Assembly: GCA_964596165.1 (NCBI GenBank)
Contig: CAZQTW010000037.1
Location: forward strand, 1-63,452
Length of the DNA: 63,452 bases
Direction: 5' to 3'
Source of the DNA: CAYUQT01 sp964596165
GTDB taxonomy: Bacteria; Planctomycetota; Phycisphaerae; UBA1845; JAFGLZ01
In this document: piece after piece, positions 1-7,511 of the stretch
How positions within the stretch are numbered: the stretch's first letter is position 1
How the letters are laid out: the number at the start of each line of letters is the position of its first letter
The notes under the pieces: model-generated
What the model saw: only the letters and a program-made list of their open reading frames with translations
Told to the model about the DNA's origin: nothing
Databases searched by the model: none
Made by a program: the position numbers and the translations under genes

Positions 1-62
1 GATTACGACCCGCGAGCCCGGGCAAGGCCGAGATTTGCGCTTAAGGTTGAGTTGCGGAAATA

Positions 63-124
63 GGGGACAGTCACCTATTTATTGACTTTCCATGGGGACA
101 GTCACCTATTTATTGACTTTCCAT
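63..124 (+). repeat. Two tandem 31-bp copies of the left element repeat
   Basis: Bases 63-93 and 94-124 are identical 31-mers beginning GGGGACAGTCACC and ending in TTTCCAT. The first copy belongs to the left inverted repeat of the transposase unit. The second lies between it and the transposase start codon, so the left end holds two potential recognition sites and the right end one. Confidence 0.9.
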
Positions 125-147
125 GGGCGCGGTGGTAGGGTGACATC

Positions 148-855
148 ATGCCACGCGTCGCCCGAATCGTATTGCCTGGCGTGCCGCATCATGTCACGCA
201 ACGCGGCAACAACCGCCAGGACGTCTTCTTCGTCGACGACGATCGAGAGGTCTATCTCAGTATCCTGCGAGATCAGTCCGATCGGTTTGGCCTGAAGATC
301 GTCGGCTACTGCCTGATGGCAAACCATATCCACCTGGTGGGCACGCCGTCGGGTGAGGAATCACTGGCGAAGGCCATTGGCCGCACGGACTTCCTATACA
401 CACAGTACGTGAACCGGCTTCATGGGCGAAGCGGGCATCTCTGGCAGAACCGGTTCTACTCGTGCGCGTTGGATGAGGTTCACCTGTGGCGCGCATTGTG
501 CTACGTCGAAAGGAATCCGGTACGGGCGGGGTTGGTCCGTCGGGCGTGGGACTATCCCTGGTCAAGCGCTGGCGCGCACACGGGTGGGGCGGATGCGAGC
601 GGACTGCTGGACCTGGCCGAATGGGCGCGCCTGTGGACGCCGGGCAAGTGGCAGGCCGAGTTGAGGAGTCCGGAGGACGCCGAAGGCGTTTCTCGAATTC
701 GTTTGAACACGCATCGCGGACGGCCCTTGGGAAGCGACCGTTTTCTCAGCAAGTTGGAGCACCACCTGGGACGGCGGTTGCGTCCGCTGCCCGTAGGACG
801 CCCGCGGAAGAAGACAAAGAGGCAACGGACGGGACGGAAAGCAGCCAATAAATAG
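148..855 (+). CDS. REP-associated tyrosine transposase (Y1_Tnp family)
   Basis: This 235-residue protein has the layout of the Y1 transposase family (IS200-like, TnpA_REP subgroup). The N-terminal segment VPHHVTQRGNNRQ is typical of the family. The HUH metal-binding motif appears as H-I-H in MANHIHLV near residue 61, and the segment YVERNPVRAGLV near residue 118 is strongly diagnostic. Such enzymes nick and rejoin single-stranded hairpins through a tyrosine. A basic C-terminal tail (RPRKKTKRQRTGRK) follows, as in REP-linked members. The ATG at 148 lies 23 bp after the second tandem repeat with only a weak upstream purine stretch. The gene appears intact and is alone, without an accessory tnpB. 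Confidence 0.9.
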   Translation: MPRVARIVLPGVPHHVTQRGNNRQDVFFVDDDREVYLSILRDQSDRFGLKIVGYCLMANHIHLVGTPSGEESLAKAIGRTDFLYTQYVNRLHGRSGHLWQNRFYSCALDEVHLWRALCYVERNPVRAGLVRRAWDYPWSSAGAHTGGADASGLLDLAEWARLWTPGKWQAELRSPEDAEGVSRIRLNTHRGRPLGSDRFLSKLEHHLGRRLRPLPVGRPRKKTKRQRTGRKAANK

Positions 856-872
856 GTGACTGTCCCCTATTT
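846..872 (-). repeat. Right inverted repeat of the transposase unit
   Basis: This is the exact 27-bp reverse complement of 58-84. The TAG stop codon of the transposase (853-855) lies inside it, so the last codons of the protein are part of the repeat. Confidence 0.9.
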
Positions 873-995
873 ACCGCGGCGTCAACCGTGGCGTGCCGGG
901 CAAGACTTCCACTCGAACCGGCCGTATACTCTCCGCATCGGAAAACGGGACCGACCGTCCGAGACCTGCTCGTGTCGACAATAGACGGAGGCCGC

Positions 996-2336
996 ATGCA
1001 CGCTATCGAGAACCTCCTTCAGGGCATCAACGACATCGTCTGGGGACCGCCGATGTTGCTGCTGCTTTTCGGCACGCACGTGTTCCTCACGTTTCGTTTG
1101 CGAATCATCCAGCGCTACGTCGGCAAGGCCATCCGACTCTCTCTCCAGCGAACGCGAGAGGGCGAGGGCGACATCAGTCACTTCGGCGCCCTGACGACCG
1201 CGCTGGCCGCCACCATCGGCACGGGGAACATCGTCGGCGTAGGCACCGCCATCGCCGCCGGCGGGCCCGGTGCGGTCCTCTGGATGTGGCTGACCGGCGT
1301 CTTCGGCATCGCCACGAAGTACGCCGAGGCCCTGCTGTCGGTCAAGTATCGTACGACCACCCGTCAGGGATACGCCGGCGGACCCATGTATGTCCTCGCC
1401 CGCGGCCTGAACCTCGGGTGGCTCGGCATCATCTTCGCGGCGCTCACCGCCTTCGCCGCCTTCGGCATTGGGAACATGGTCCAGGCCAACGCCATCGCCG
1501 AGATGCTCCAGGAAACCGCGCAGGTCCCGAAGGAGCTGAGCGGCGCAATCATGATGGCGTGCACGGCCATCGTGATCCTCGGCGGCATCCGGTCCATCGC
1601 TCGCGTCTGTGAGGCGCTTGTGCCTTTCATGGCCGTCTTCTATGTGCTCGGCTGCTTCATCCTGCTGATGGTAAACATACAGACGTTGCCCGCGACGATT
1701 GTTCTCATCCTCAAAACCGCGTTCACCGGCCAGGCGGCCGTCGGCGGTTTTCTGGGCGCGGGTATCCGCGAAGCCATGCGCTACGGTGTCGCCCGAGGGT
1801 TGTTCTCCAACGAATCCGGGCTGGGCAGCGCGCCCATCGTCGCCGCCGCCGCCCAAACAAAAAACCCGGTGAGACAAGCGTTAGTCTCCTGCACCGGAAC
1901 GTTCTGGGACACGGTTGTCGTCTGCCTCGTGACCGGCCTGGTGCTGGTAAACTCCGGCGATTGGACTCAGGGACTCGGCGGAGCCAAACTGACCAAGGCC
2001 GCTTTCGAAGACCTGGGATTCACAGGGCACATCGTGCTTTCCCTGGGGCTCCTGACCTTCGTCTTCTCGACCATCCTCGGCTGGTCCTACTACGGGGAGA
2101 AGGCGTGCGAGTACCTCTTGGGCGCCCGATCCATACTGCCTTATCGTCTCCTCTGGGTGCTGGCGGTCATGGTCGGATCGGTCACCAAGCTGCGGATCGT
2201 CTGGGAGTTCGCCGACATCGCCAACGCCCTGATGGCCATTCCCAATCTCATCTCGCTGCTGCTTCTCAACGGCGTGATCGTGAGCGAGACGCGCCGCTAT
2301 TTGTGGTCGGGGCGCCTCGACGACACCGGCGAATAG
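996..2336 (+). CDS. Sodium:alanine/glycine symporter (AGCS family)
   Basis: A 446-residue multi-pass membrane protein of the AGCS (AlsT/DagA) family, which imports alanine or glycine with sodium. The N-terminus NDIVWGPPMLLLLFGTHVF and the segments GDISHFGALTTALAATIGTGN and GLFSNESGLGSAPI are family hallmarks. About ten hydrophobic segments are evident. The reading frame is open 36 codons further upstream, but the ATG at 996 is preferred: it has an ACGGAGG ribosome-binding site at 985-991 and starts exactly where homologues begin. The gene stands alone, and the substrate cannot be fixed from sequence. No riboswitch was recognised upstream. Confidence 0.9.
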   Translation: MHAIENLLQGINDIVWGPPMLLLLFGTHVFLTFRLRIIQRYVGKAIRLSLQRTREGEGDISHFGALTTALAATIGTGNIVGVGTAIAAGGPGAVLWMWLTGVFGIATKYAEALLSVKYRTTTRQGYAGGPMYVLARGLNLGWLGIIFAALTAFAAFGIGNMVQANAIAEMLQETAQVPKELSGAIMMACTAIVILGGIRSIARVCEALVPFMAVFYVLGCFILLMVNIQTLPATIVLILKTAFTGQAAVGGFLGAGIREAMRYGVARGLFSNESGLGSAPIVAAAAQTKNPVRQALVSCTGTFWDTVVVCLVTGLVLVNSGDWTQGLGGAKLTKAAFEDLGFTGHIVLSLGLLTFVFSTILGWSYYGEKACEYLLGARSILPYRLLWVLAVMVGSVTKLRIVWEFADIANALMAIPNLISLLLLNGVIVSETRRYLWSGRLDDTGE

Positions 2337-2458
2337 ACCTTCGCGTTCGCGGGCAGACAATCGATGCGAGAGACCGACCTCGCGTCGGTGTTCGTCTGCA
2401 GCAGGATCGAACTGCGGGGTATTGGCAAGCTGCACGCACAGCCACGCATCCATTGCTC

Positions 2459-2478
2459 TGATATCTGTCTGATATCTG
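2459..2478 (+). repeat. Pair of TGATATCTG direct repeats
   Basis: Two identical 9-mers are 11 bp apart start to start, and each contains the palindrome GATATC. They sit at the start of the AT-rich segment between the symporter and the secreted-protein cassette. They could be a regulator site, but no function can be assigned. Confidence 0.5.
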
Positions 2479-2782
2479 GCATTCTGTATCTTGATGTGGG
2501 CGATACACAAATAAGAGTAAACTTACAATAGATCCAAGACCGTCTTACTGTGTCAAGTCTTCGCGTGTAAAGTAATGCCATTAATTTAACATAAACTATT
2601 TATAGATAAAAGTCTTAAGTTAAGTTGATGAACGACATGCCTCTAATCTTCGCCCAAAAGGCCTGCAAGTCCGGTAACACAACATAATATCTTTATCAAC
2701 AAATGTTTACATGATCGAACACGGATACCATGCCTATCTGATCTCAATCGAACTCCCACCTTTGTGTCACATCCCGAAGCCC

Positions 2783-2811
2783 TTGACTTGGCTGTTACGT
2801 ATGGCTAACGT
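2783..2811 (+). promoter_or_regulatory. Possible sigma-70 promoter of the first secreted-protein cassette
   Basis: TTGACT (2783-2788) and TAACGT (2806-2811) are separated by 17 bp. The -35 is good and the -10 weak. The layout matches the better promoter of the paralogous cassette at 5719-5747 (TTGACA, 17 bp, TAGCTT), which supports the call. It lies about 140 bp before the start codon at 2949. Confidence 0.4.
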
Positions 2812-2948
2812 ATGGATGCAGACGGAGGGGGAATCATCCTACCTTGGAATCTGGTGGTAGTATGGATAAATGGAATTCGGCACTTAGGCCCGTGACTTGA
2901 CTGCGGGTTTCAACGTCAGGTTCTGTCTCTGCAGAGGGAGGAAATCTT

Positions 2949-4418
2949 ATGATCCGTCGTCTAGGCTGGTTGACTTGCGTAAGCGTGTGCGTGGCGGCCG
3001 TATCGCCGGCGGCAAACGCCGAGCCATACTACGTTCTGCCCGAGCAATCCAACAACAACGCAACGCTCGACGTTCACTTTTCGGCATCGGGTTACCTCAA
3101 GCTGGTCCTCTTTGATGAGGGCGGCCTCCTTGACTGGTTGAACCCCAAGAGCACCGCGCATGCAGCCGTCTACGCTCATAAGACGGCCCCTTCGACGATC
3201 TCCGGAACCCTCGACGCGTCCGAGTCGGGCGGGCAATTGACGATCTCGGCGATGGACTTGAACCTGCTAAATGACGGCCCGGCCTCGATCACGGCGGGAA
3301 CCGATATCCACGTCGATGCATTGAATCCGGCAGTGAGACTGCTGTTGGACACCTTCCTCGGCACCTACATCAACCAGATCGATCCCAACATCATCGACCC
3401 GAACATCATCTGGGGAGTCGTCGACACGTTGACGGGTGGGTTTGACTTCCAGAAGGATCTGACGGGGACGCTCTCCGCACTCAATCTTGAGAAGATCGCC
3501 GATCCGGTCGTGACGACACTCGACTCGGGCGGCAACTACAGCAACCTCCTGATGCTTGCCAACGTGGATTCCACGATCCAGTTCAACGGCGGTAGTCCGA
3601 TCGATCTGCCGGCGGTGCCGATGCCGTTCACACTGCACGGCACGTACACTGGCGATCCGGTCGGTGCGTTTTCGATGGCCTCGAACGCCTCCGATGCGAA
3701 CATCGCGACCCCCAACGTCGTCCTATGGGACCAGGTCATCGAACTGCCCATCGGCGAAGGCGGAATCAACGTGAAGTTCCACATTCATCTGCAAATTGAC
3801 GACGGGTACGCGGGCTATTCGCTCGCCCCCGAGCTCTACGCCATCAGCGGCTATCTGTTGACGACGAACGTGACGCCGACCGGCAAGGGCACGATCGACG
3901 TCAGCCCCGCCGGCCCGAAGTTCGCGCCGGGCACCGAGGTCACGCTGACCGCCAACCCCATCGCGGGGTGGATGTTCGATCATTGGGAAGGCGCGGTCAC
4001 CGGATACGACAACCCGGTGACCCTCACCATGGACACGCACAAGAACGTCACGGCCGTCTTCGTTCGGGAATACTTCTGGCTGACCCTGTACACCGAGGGG
4101 AGCGGCTACGTCCCCTTCATCGGCGATGCCACCTACGACCCGAATACGGGGGCGACGCGGGCAAAGATCGAGTCAAACACGTCCGTTACATTCAACCCGA
4201 CGCCGTCGGCGGGCTGGGCATTCGATCACTGGACGGGCGACATCCCGGCCGGACACGAAATGGACAACCCTCTGGAACTCCTGATGGACGGTCCCAAGAC
4301 CATCACGGCGATCTTCGAGAAGCAAACGACCAAGCCGTGCGGTGCGTCGGGGGCGCTTCCGCTCGCGGCAACGCTGGTGGGTTGTTGTCTGATGGTTCTG
4401 ATGCGTCGTCGCGGATAA
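2949..4418 (+). CDS. Secreted protein A1 with two InlB-type B-repeats and CG/LPLA C-terminal anchor
   Basis: This 489-residue protein has a Sec signal peptide ending near ANA-EP (residue 24). A roughly 270-residue domain that I do not recognise follows, containing the duplicated motif IDPN-IIDPNIIW near residue 140. Two divergent InlB B-repeat-like modules lie at about residues 300-372 and 375-455, each with a G-W-x-F-D-H-W core and a TAVF/TAIF end. The C-terminus is a short CGASG, LPLA, a hydrophobic segment and a final RRR, which looks like a sorting or anchoring signal. A GGGAGG ribosome-binding site precedes the ATG by 7-8 bases. It is paralogous to the gene at 5875 and is followed by B1. 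The likely location is the cell surface; the molecular function is unknown. Confidence 0.85.
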   Translation: MIRRLGWLTCVSVCVAAVSPAANAEPYYVLPEQSNNNATLDVHFSASGYLKLVLFDEGGLLDWLNPKSTAHAAVYAHKTAPSTISGTLDASESGGQLTISAMDLNLLNDGPASITAGTDIHVDALNPAVRLLLDTFLGTYINQIDPNIIDPNIIWGVVDTLTGGFDFQKDLTGTLSALNLEKIADPVVTTLDSGGNYSNLLMLANVDSTIQFNGGSPIDLPAVPMPFTLHGTYTGDPVGAFSMASNASDANIATPNVVLWDQVIELPIGEGGINVKFHIHLQIDDGYAGYSLAPELYAISGYLLTTNVTPTGKGTIDVSPAGPKFAPGTEVTLTANPIAGWMFDHWEGAVTGYDNPVTLTMDTHKNVTAVFVREYFWLTLYTEGSGYVPFIGDATYDPNTGATRAKIESNTSVTFNPTPSAGWAFDHWTGDIPAGHEMDNPLELLMDGPKTITAIFEKQTTKPCGASGALPLAATLVGCCLMVLMRRRG

Positions 4419-4545
4419 GGGAACCTCGAACGGAGGATGCGGACCCGACAGCGATGAACCGAGAGCACCGGGTCCTGATCGTGATTCAACCGATCGGCTT
4501 GGGTTTGACCTGCAAAGGATTTCTTGATCAGAAGGAGGTTTGGAA

Positions 4546-5541
4546 ATGAAGACAGTGTGGCCAATCGGCGCGGCGGCAGTGCTGGCCATTGCAGCCGGAG
4601 CATCGGCGAATATCGTCAGTCCGAGCATCGACTTCAGTGATCCGGGGGACAGCGCAACCACGACGTTCACCGCCTTCGGCAGCGGTTCGATGACGGCCTC
4701 GGGGACGGTCTATGTGAAGATCCTTGCCTGGTGGGTTCCCATTAACGTCAACTTTTCGAACTCGAACATCACGCTCGGGGCCAACCCCGACACAATTGCG
4801 TGGTCGTCCGATCCCACAGGCACCGGCCAGGTGGAATTCGAGCGAGTCAGCCAGCCGCTCGACAGCGGCAAGCTCGACGCCTTGAACGTCGACCTCAAGG
4901 GCGGCTCCGCGTGGAACTACAGCCTCGATCGAATCGAACTGTCGGAGCAGGCAGGCCTGTCGAAATTCTACATCGACACCGCCGGTTCGGTTAGCGCCTT
5001 TCGATTTGACATGACCGGCGCGCCGACCGGCACCTATAACGCGGGGAGCGAGCCGGTCGTCACGTATGACATCAGCCCGTCGGGCGTGTTGACGACGTCG
5101 TACTCGGCCACGATGAACGGCAGCCTGTCGGTGGGCATCACATTTCTGGGCAATTGGTACGCCTTCGATATCCCCGTGGGCACGTTCTTCTCGGGAAGCG
5201 GCACCATCGCGCTGCCCGCAACGGCGAACGGCACGATGACATTAACCGAACTCGCGGGCGCTTATCCCAGAGACGTCAAGGTGGCGATCGACGCTTCGGT
5301 CGGCCCGGTCTCCATCCCATTCAGCCTGAACGACGACTTCGTCATCAACAAGGCGATGAGCGGCAACAATCCCTACTACACTCTGACGGGGCACTATGAT
5401 TTGAACGGCCTGCTGAAGGTCGGGAGCACGCACATGGCGTTGACCGACACCGTTCAGGGCATTATTCCCGAGCCGATGACCGTCTCTCTCCTTGCCGTGG
5501 GCGGATCAATGTGGGCTTTCCGGAGACGGCGCGAGAAGTAG
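4546..5541 (+). CDS. Secreted protein B1 with PEP-CTERM anchor
   Basis: A 331-residue exported protein. The start is the ATG at 4546, seven bases after a strong AAGGAGG (4532-4538); an in-frame TTG two codons earlier is less likely. After the signal peptide (cleavage near GASA-NI) comes a beta-rich domain of unknown function (conserved VPINVNF, SSDPTGTGQV, RFDMTGAPTGTY). The C-terminus is IPEPMT, a hydrophobic helix and RRRREK, a PEP-CTERM signal recognised by exosortase systems. The protein aligns along its whole body with B2 at 7512, which carries a different C-terminus. A1 and B1 are 127 bp apart and probably co-transcribed. Confidence 0.85.
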   Translation: MKTVWPIGAAAVLAIAAGASANIVSPSIDFSDPGDSATTTFTAFGSGSMTASGTVYVKILAWWVPINVNFSNSNITLGANPDTIAWSSDPTGTGQVEFERVSQPLDSGKLDALNVDLKGGSAWNYSLDRIELSEQAGLSKFYIDTAGSVSAFRFDMTGAPTGTYNAGSEPVVTYDISPSGVLTTSYSATMNGSLSVGITFLGNWYAFDIPVGTFFSGSGTIALPATANGTMTLTELAGAYPRDVKVAIDASVGPVSIPFSLNDDFVINKAMSGNNPYYTLTGHYDLNGLLKVGSTHMALTDTVQGIIPEPMTVSLLAVGGSMWAFRRRREK

Positions 5542-5718
5542 GACAACACATATCAGGCCCGTTCTTGAACGCCGGGACCCGACACAGGGCACAACCGGCG
5601 CGGCGCTCTCTTGCGCGCAGCGACCGGACTCGGCCCTACGCTTTACAAAATCCTGTCTCCCTAAACCACTCGCAATATTCGACCTACGATCATCGCCCCT
5701 TCCCTGATCGTTTTGTGC

Positions 5719-5747
5719 TTGACACATTCGTTAGCTGGTGCTAGCTT
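5719..5747 (+). promoter_or_regulatory. Probable sigma-70 promoter of the second secreted-protein cassette
   Basis: A perfect -35 TTGACA (5719-5724), a 17-bp spacer and TAGCTT (5742-5747) form a plausible housekeeping promoter. The transcript would start near 5754 and have a leader of about 120 nt before the ATG at 5875. Confidence 0.55.
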
Positions 5748-5812
5748 CTAGATGGAGTGGGGCTTCTCCGTACTGTAGCTTCCACAGCAGTTCATCTGTG
5801 TATGCTGGAGAT

Positions 5813-5826
5813 GGGACACGTGTCCC
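5813..5826. promoter_or_regulatory. Perfect 14-bp palindrome, possible operator
   Basis: GGGACACGTGTCCC is a perfect dyad with no loop, so it suits dimeric protein binding better than an RNA hairpin. It lies downstream of the proposed promoter and 48 bp before the A2 start codon. No counterpart was noticed ahead of A1. Confidence 0.4.
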
Positions 5827-5874
5827 GTCCAAGTCGAACGTCCACATGTTAGTCTGGTCAAGGAGTGATGGATC

Positions 5875-7359
5875 ATGACCCACCGTTCAGCACTAGTTGT
5901 GGGTTTGGCGGTTGGTTTGGTGGCGATGGCGCTGCCGGCCGGCGCGGAAACCTACTACGTGATGCCCGGATCGACCGTCGATTTTGACGCCAACTATTCG
6001 TTCTCCGTCTCGGGCTATCTCAAGTTGATCATCTTTCCAGAGGACGGGTGGCTTGACTGGTTGAACCCCAAGGCCAATTCGTACGGCGGGATCTACGCTT
6101 ATACGACGGCGCCCGGTTCCGTTACGGGGACATTCGACGCCGAAGAGGCCGGCGGCCAACTGACCATCTCGGGGATGAACCTGGACCTGTTGTCCGGTCA
6201 GCCGCAGGCGTTGACGGCCGGGGCAGATCTCCACGCGGACGGCATCCCATCGGCCGTGCTTGACCTCCTCCAAACATTCCTCGGACAATATCTGACGTTC
6301 ATTGATCCGAACATCATCGATCCCAATATTATCTGGGACGTTATCGGCACGATTACGGCCGGCTTCGATTTCCACCCCGCACTCGCGGCCAGCTTGACGG
6401 AATTGACGCTTACGAAAGTCGGCGATCCGGTGGTTGCCGTCCTCGACCCCAACGGGGCGTTCTCCAACGTCTGGCTGGCGGCCAACGTCGATTCGACCAT
6501 CAAGTTCGGCGATCCCAACACGATCCTTTCCGATCCGAACGGCTTCGACGTACCGCCCATCCCGATCACATTTCCGATTACTGGGCAGTACACGGGTGAT
6601 CCGGTTGGCGCCGTGACGTTCGAAGGATCGGTCGAACCCGAGGGCTCGCTGACCACGCCCAACATTGTGTTGTTCGACCAGGTGATCGGTCTGCCCATCG
6701 GACCAAACTCCATCACCGTCAACTTCCATCTCCACCTTCAGGTGGACGACGGCCATGCGGGTATCCGGTTCGATCCGACCATCACGACCATCAGCGGGTA
6801 TCTGCTGACGAGCTCGTGGAGCCCGGTCGAACGCGGCTCGCTCCAGTTCAATCCTCCCGGCCCGAAGTATGCCCCAGGGTCGACGGTCACCGTGACGGCG
6901 GTGGGCGTTCCCGGATGGGTGTTCGACCATTGGGAGGGGGACGCGACGGGGTCCGACAATCCATTGACACTCACCATGGACGGCCACAAGACCATCCATG
7001 CGGTGTTTACGAAAGAATTCTACTGGGTGACACTGGGTGTGCAAGGCAACGGGTTCATCTCGTTCTCGGGTGATGGCGTCTACGACCCGGCCACGGGTAA
7101 AACCAAGGTGAGGGTGGAAGTACCCGATACGATCACTCTGATGCCGATCCCCTCATCCGGCTGGGCGTTCACCAATTGGACGGGCGACATTCCGGTCGGG
7201 CACGAGACCGACAACCCCCTTGTTCTTGCCCCGACCGGACCCATGTCGGTCACGGCAGTCTTCACAAAGACCGGTTCGTGTGGGACCGGATTGGGACTCC
7301 CACTGGCGGCCGTACTCGGGTGCATGGGGCTGATGGTGGCCCTTCGCCGGCGGGCCTGA
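5875..7359 (+). CDS. Secreted protein A2 with two InlB-type B-repeats and CG/LPLA C-terminal anchor
   Basis: The 494-residue paralogue of A1 at 2949: same signal peptide style (cleavage near AGA-ET), same unrecognised N-terminal domain with IDPNIIDPNIIW, and the same two B-repeat-like modules (G-W-V-F-D-H-W and G-W-A-F-T-N-W). The C-terminus again has C-G, then LPLA, a hydrophobic stretch and RRRA. An AAGGAG ribosome-binding site lies nine bases before the ATG. The strong identity across whole proteins, with B-type partners downstream in both cases, shows a cassette duplication. It probably acts at the cell surface; the ligand or enzymatic role is unknown. Confidence 0.85.
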   Translation: MTHRSALVVGLAVGLVAMALPAGAETYYVMPGSTVDFDANYSFSVSGYLKLIIFPEDGWLDWLNPKANSYGGIYAYTTAPGSVTGTFDAEEAGGQLTISGMNLDLLSGQPQALTAGADLHADGIPSAVLDLLQTFLGQYLTFIDPNIIDPNIIWDVIGTITAGFDFHPALAASLTELTLTKVGDPVVAVLDPNGAFSNVWLAANVDSTIKFGDPNTILSDPNGFDVPPIPITFPITGQYTGDPVGAVTFEGSVEPEGSLTTPNIVLFDQVIGLPIGPNSITVNFHLHLQVDDGHAGIRFDPTITTISGYLLTSSWSPVERGSLQFNPPGPKYAPGSTVTVTAVGVPGWVFDHWEGDATGSDNPLTLTMDGHKTIHAVFTKEFYWVTLGVQGNGFISFSGDGVYDPATGKTKVRVEVPDTITLMPIPSSGWAFTNWTGDIPVGHETDNPLVLAPTGPMSVTAVFTKTGSCGTGLGLPLAAVLGCMGLMVALRRRA

Positions 7360-7364
7360 GGACC

Positions 7365-7386
7365 GACCCGCCGGCCTCGGCGGGTC
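7365..7386 (+). terminator. Hairpin between A2 and B2
   Basis: Perfect 9-bp arms GACCCGCCG and CGGCGGGTC enclose a 4-base loop, starting six bases after the A2 stop codon. Only TTGG follows, so it may be an attenuator or a 3'-end stabiliser rather than a strong intrinsic terminator. Confidence 0.45.
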
Positions 7387-7511
7387 TTGGAAGGGTCTTG
7401 TGAGCCGGGTGCTCAGAGGGCCCGGCGCCGAGTGAGAAGAGAAGCAGGTAGTGTGAAAACAAGCTCTCACCGACATGGCGTGAGGGGTTCTAGAAAAGGA
7501 AGGTTCAGAAC

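Larger units (their letters stand above)
58..872 (+). mobile_element. REP-associated transposase unit with 27-bp inverted repeats
   Basis: A single transposase gene is framed by perfect inverted repeats: bases 58-84 are the exact reverse complement of 846-872. The left end carries a further direct copy of most of the repeat. The repeat contains the motif GGGGACAGTCACC and is itself an imperfect palindrome (AAATAGG/CCTATTT arms). This is the arrangement expected of a REP or REPtron-type element, in which the palindromes are the substrates of a domesticated IS200/IS605-like enzyme. No target-site duplication is visible, which is normal for this class. The assignment is an inference from architecture. 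Confidence 0.75.
2337..2948. other. 612-bp intergenic region with AT-rich core
   Basis: No credible gene is visible. From about 2440 to 2720 the sequence is clearly richer in A+T than its surroundings (stretches such as TTAATTTAACATAAACTATTTATAG). It carries two direct copies of TGATATCTG at 2459-2467 and 2470-2478. A possible promoter for the downstream secreted-protein gene lies near 2783. Confidence 0.6.
5542..5874. other. Intergenic region between the two secreted-protein cassettes
   Basis: The 333 bp contain no supported gene. They hold a good sigma-70-type promoter at 5719-5747 and a perfect 14-bp palindrome at 5813-5826, so the second cassette seems to be separately transcribed. No convincing terminator was seen after B1. 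Confidence 0.6.

Noticed and set aside
1..57. Possible C-terminal end of a gene entering from the left (open to a TAG at 61-63)
   Set aside because: Only about 20 codons are visible, with no recognisable motif; coding status cannot be judged.
63..124. CRISPR-like direct repeats
   Set aside because: Only two abutting copies without spacers; they belong to the transposase element.
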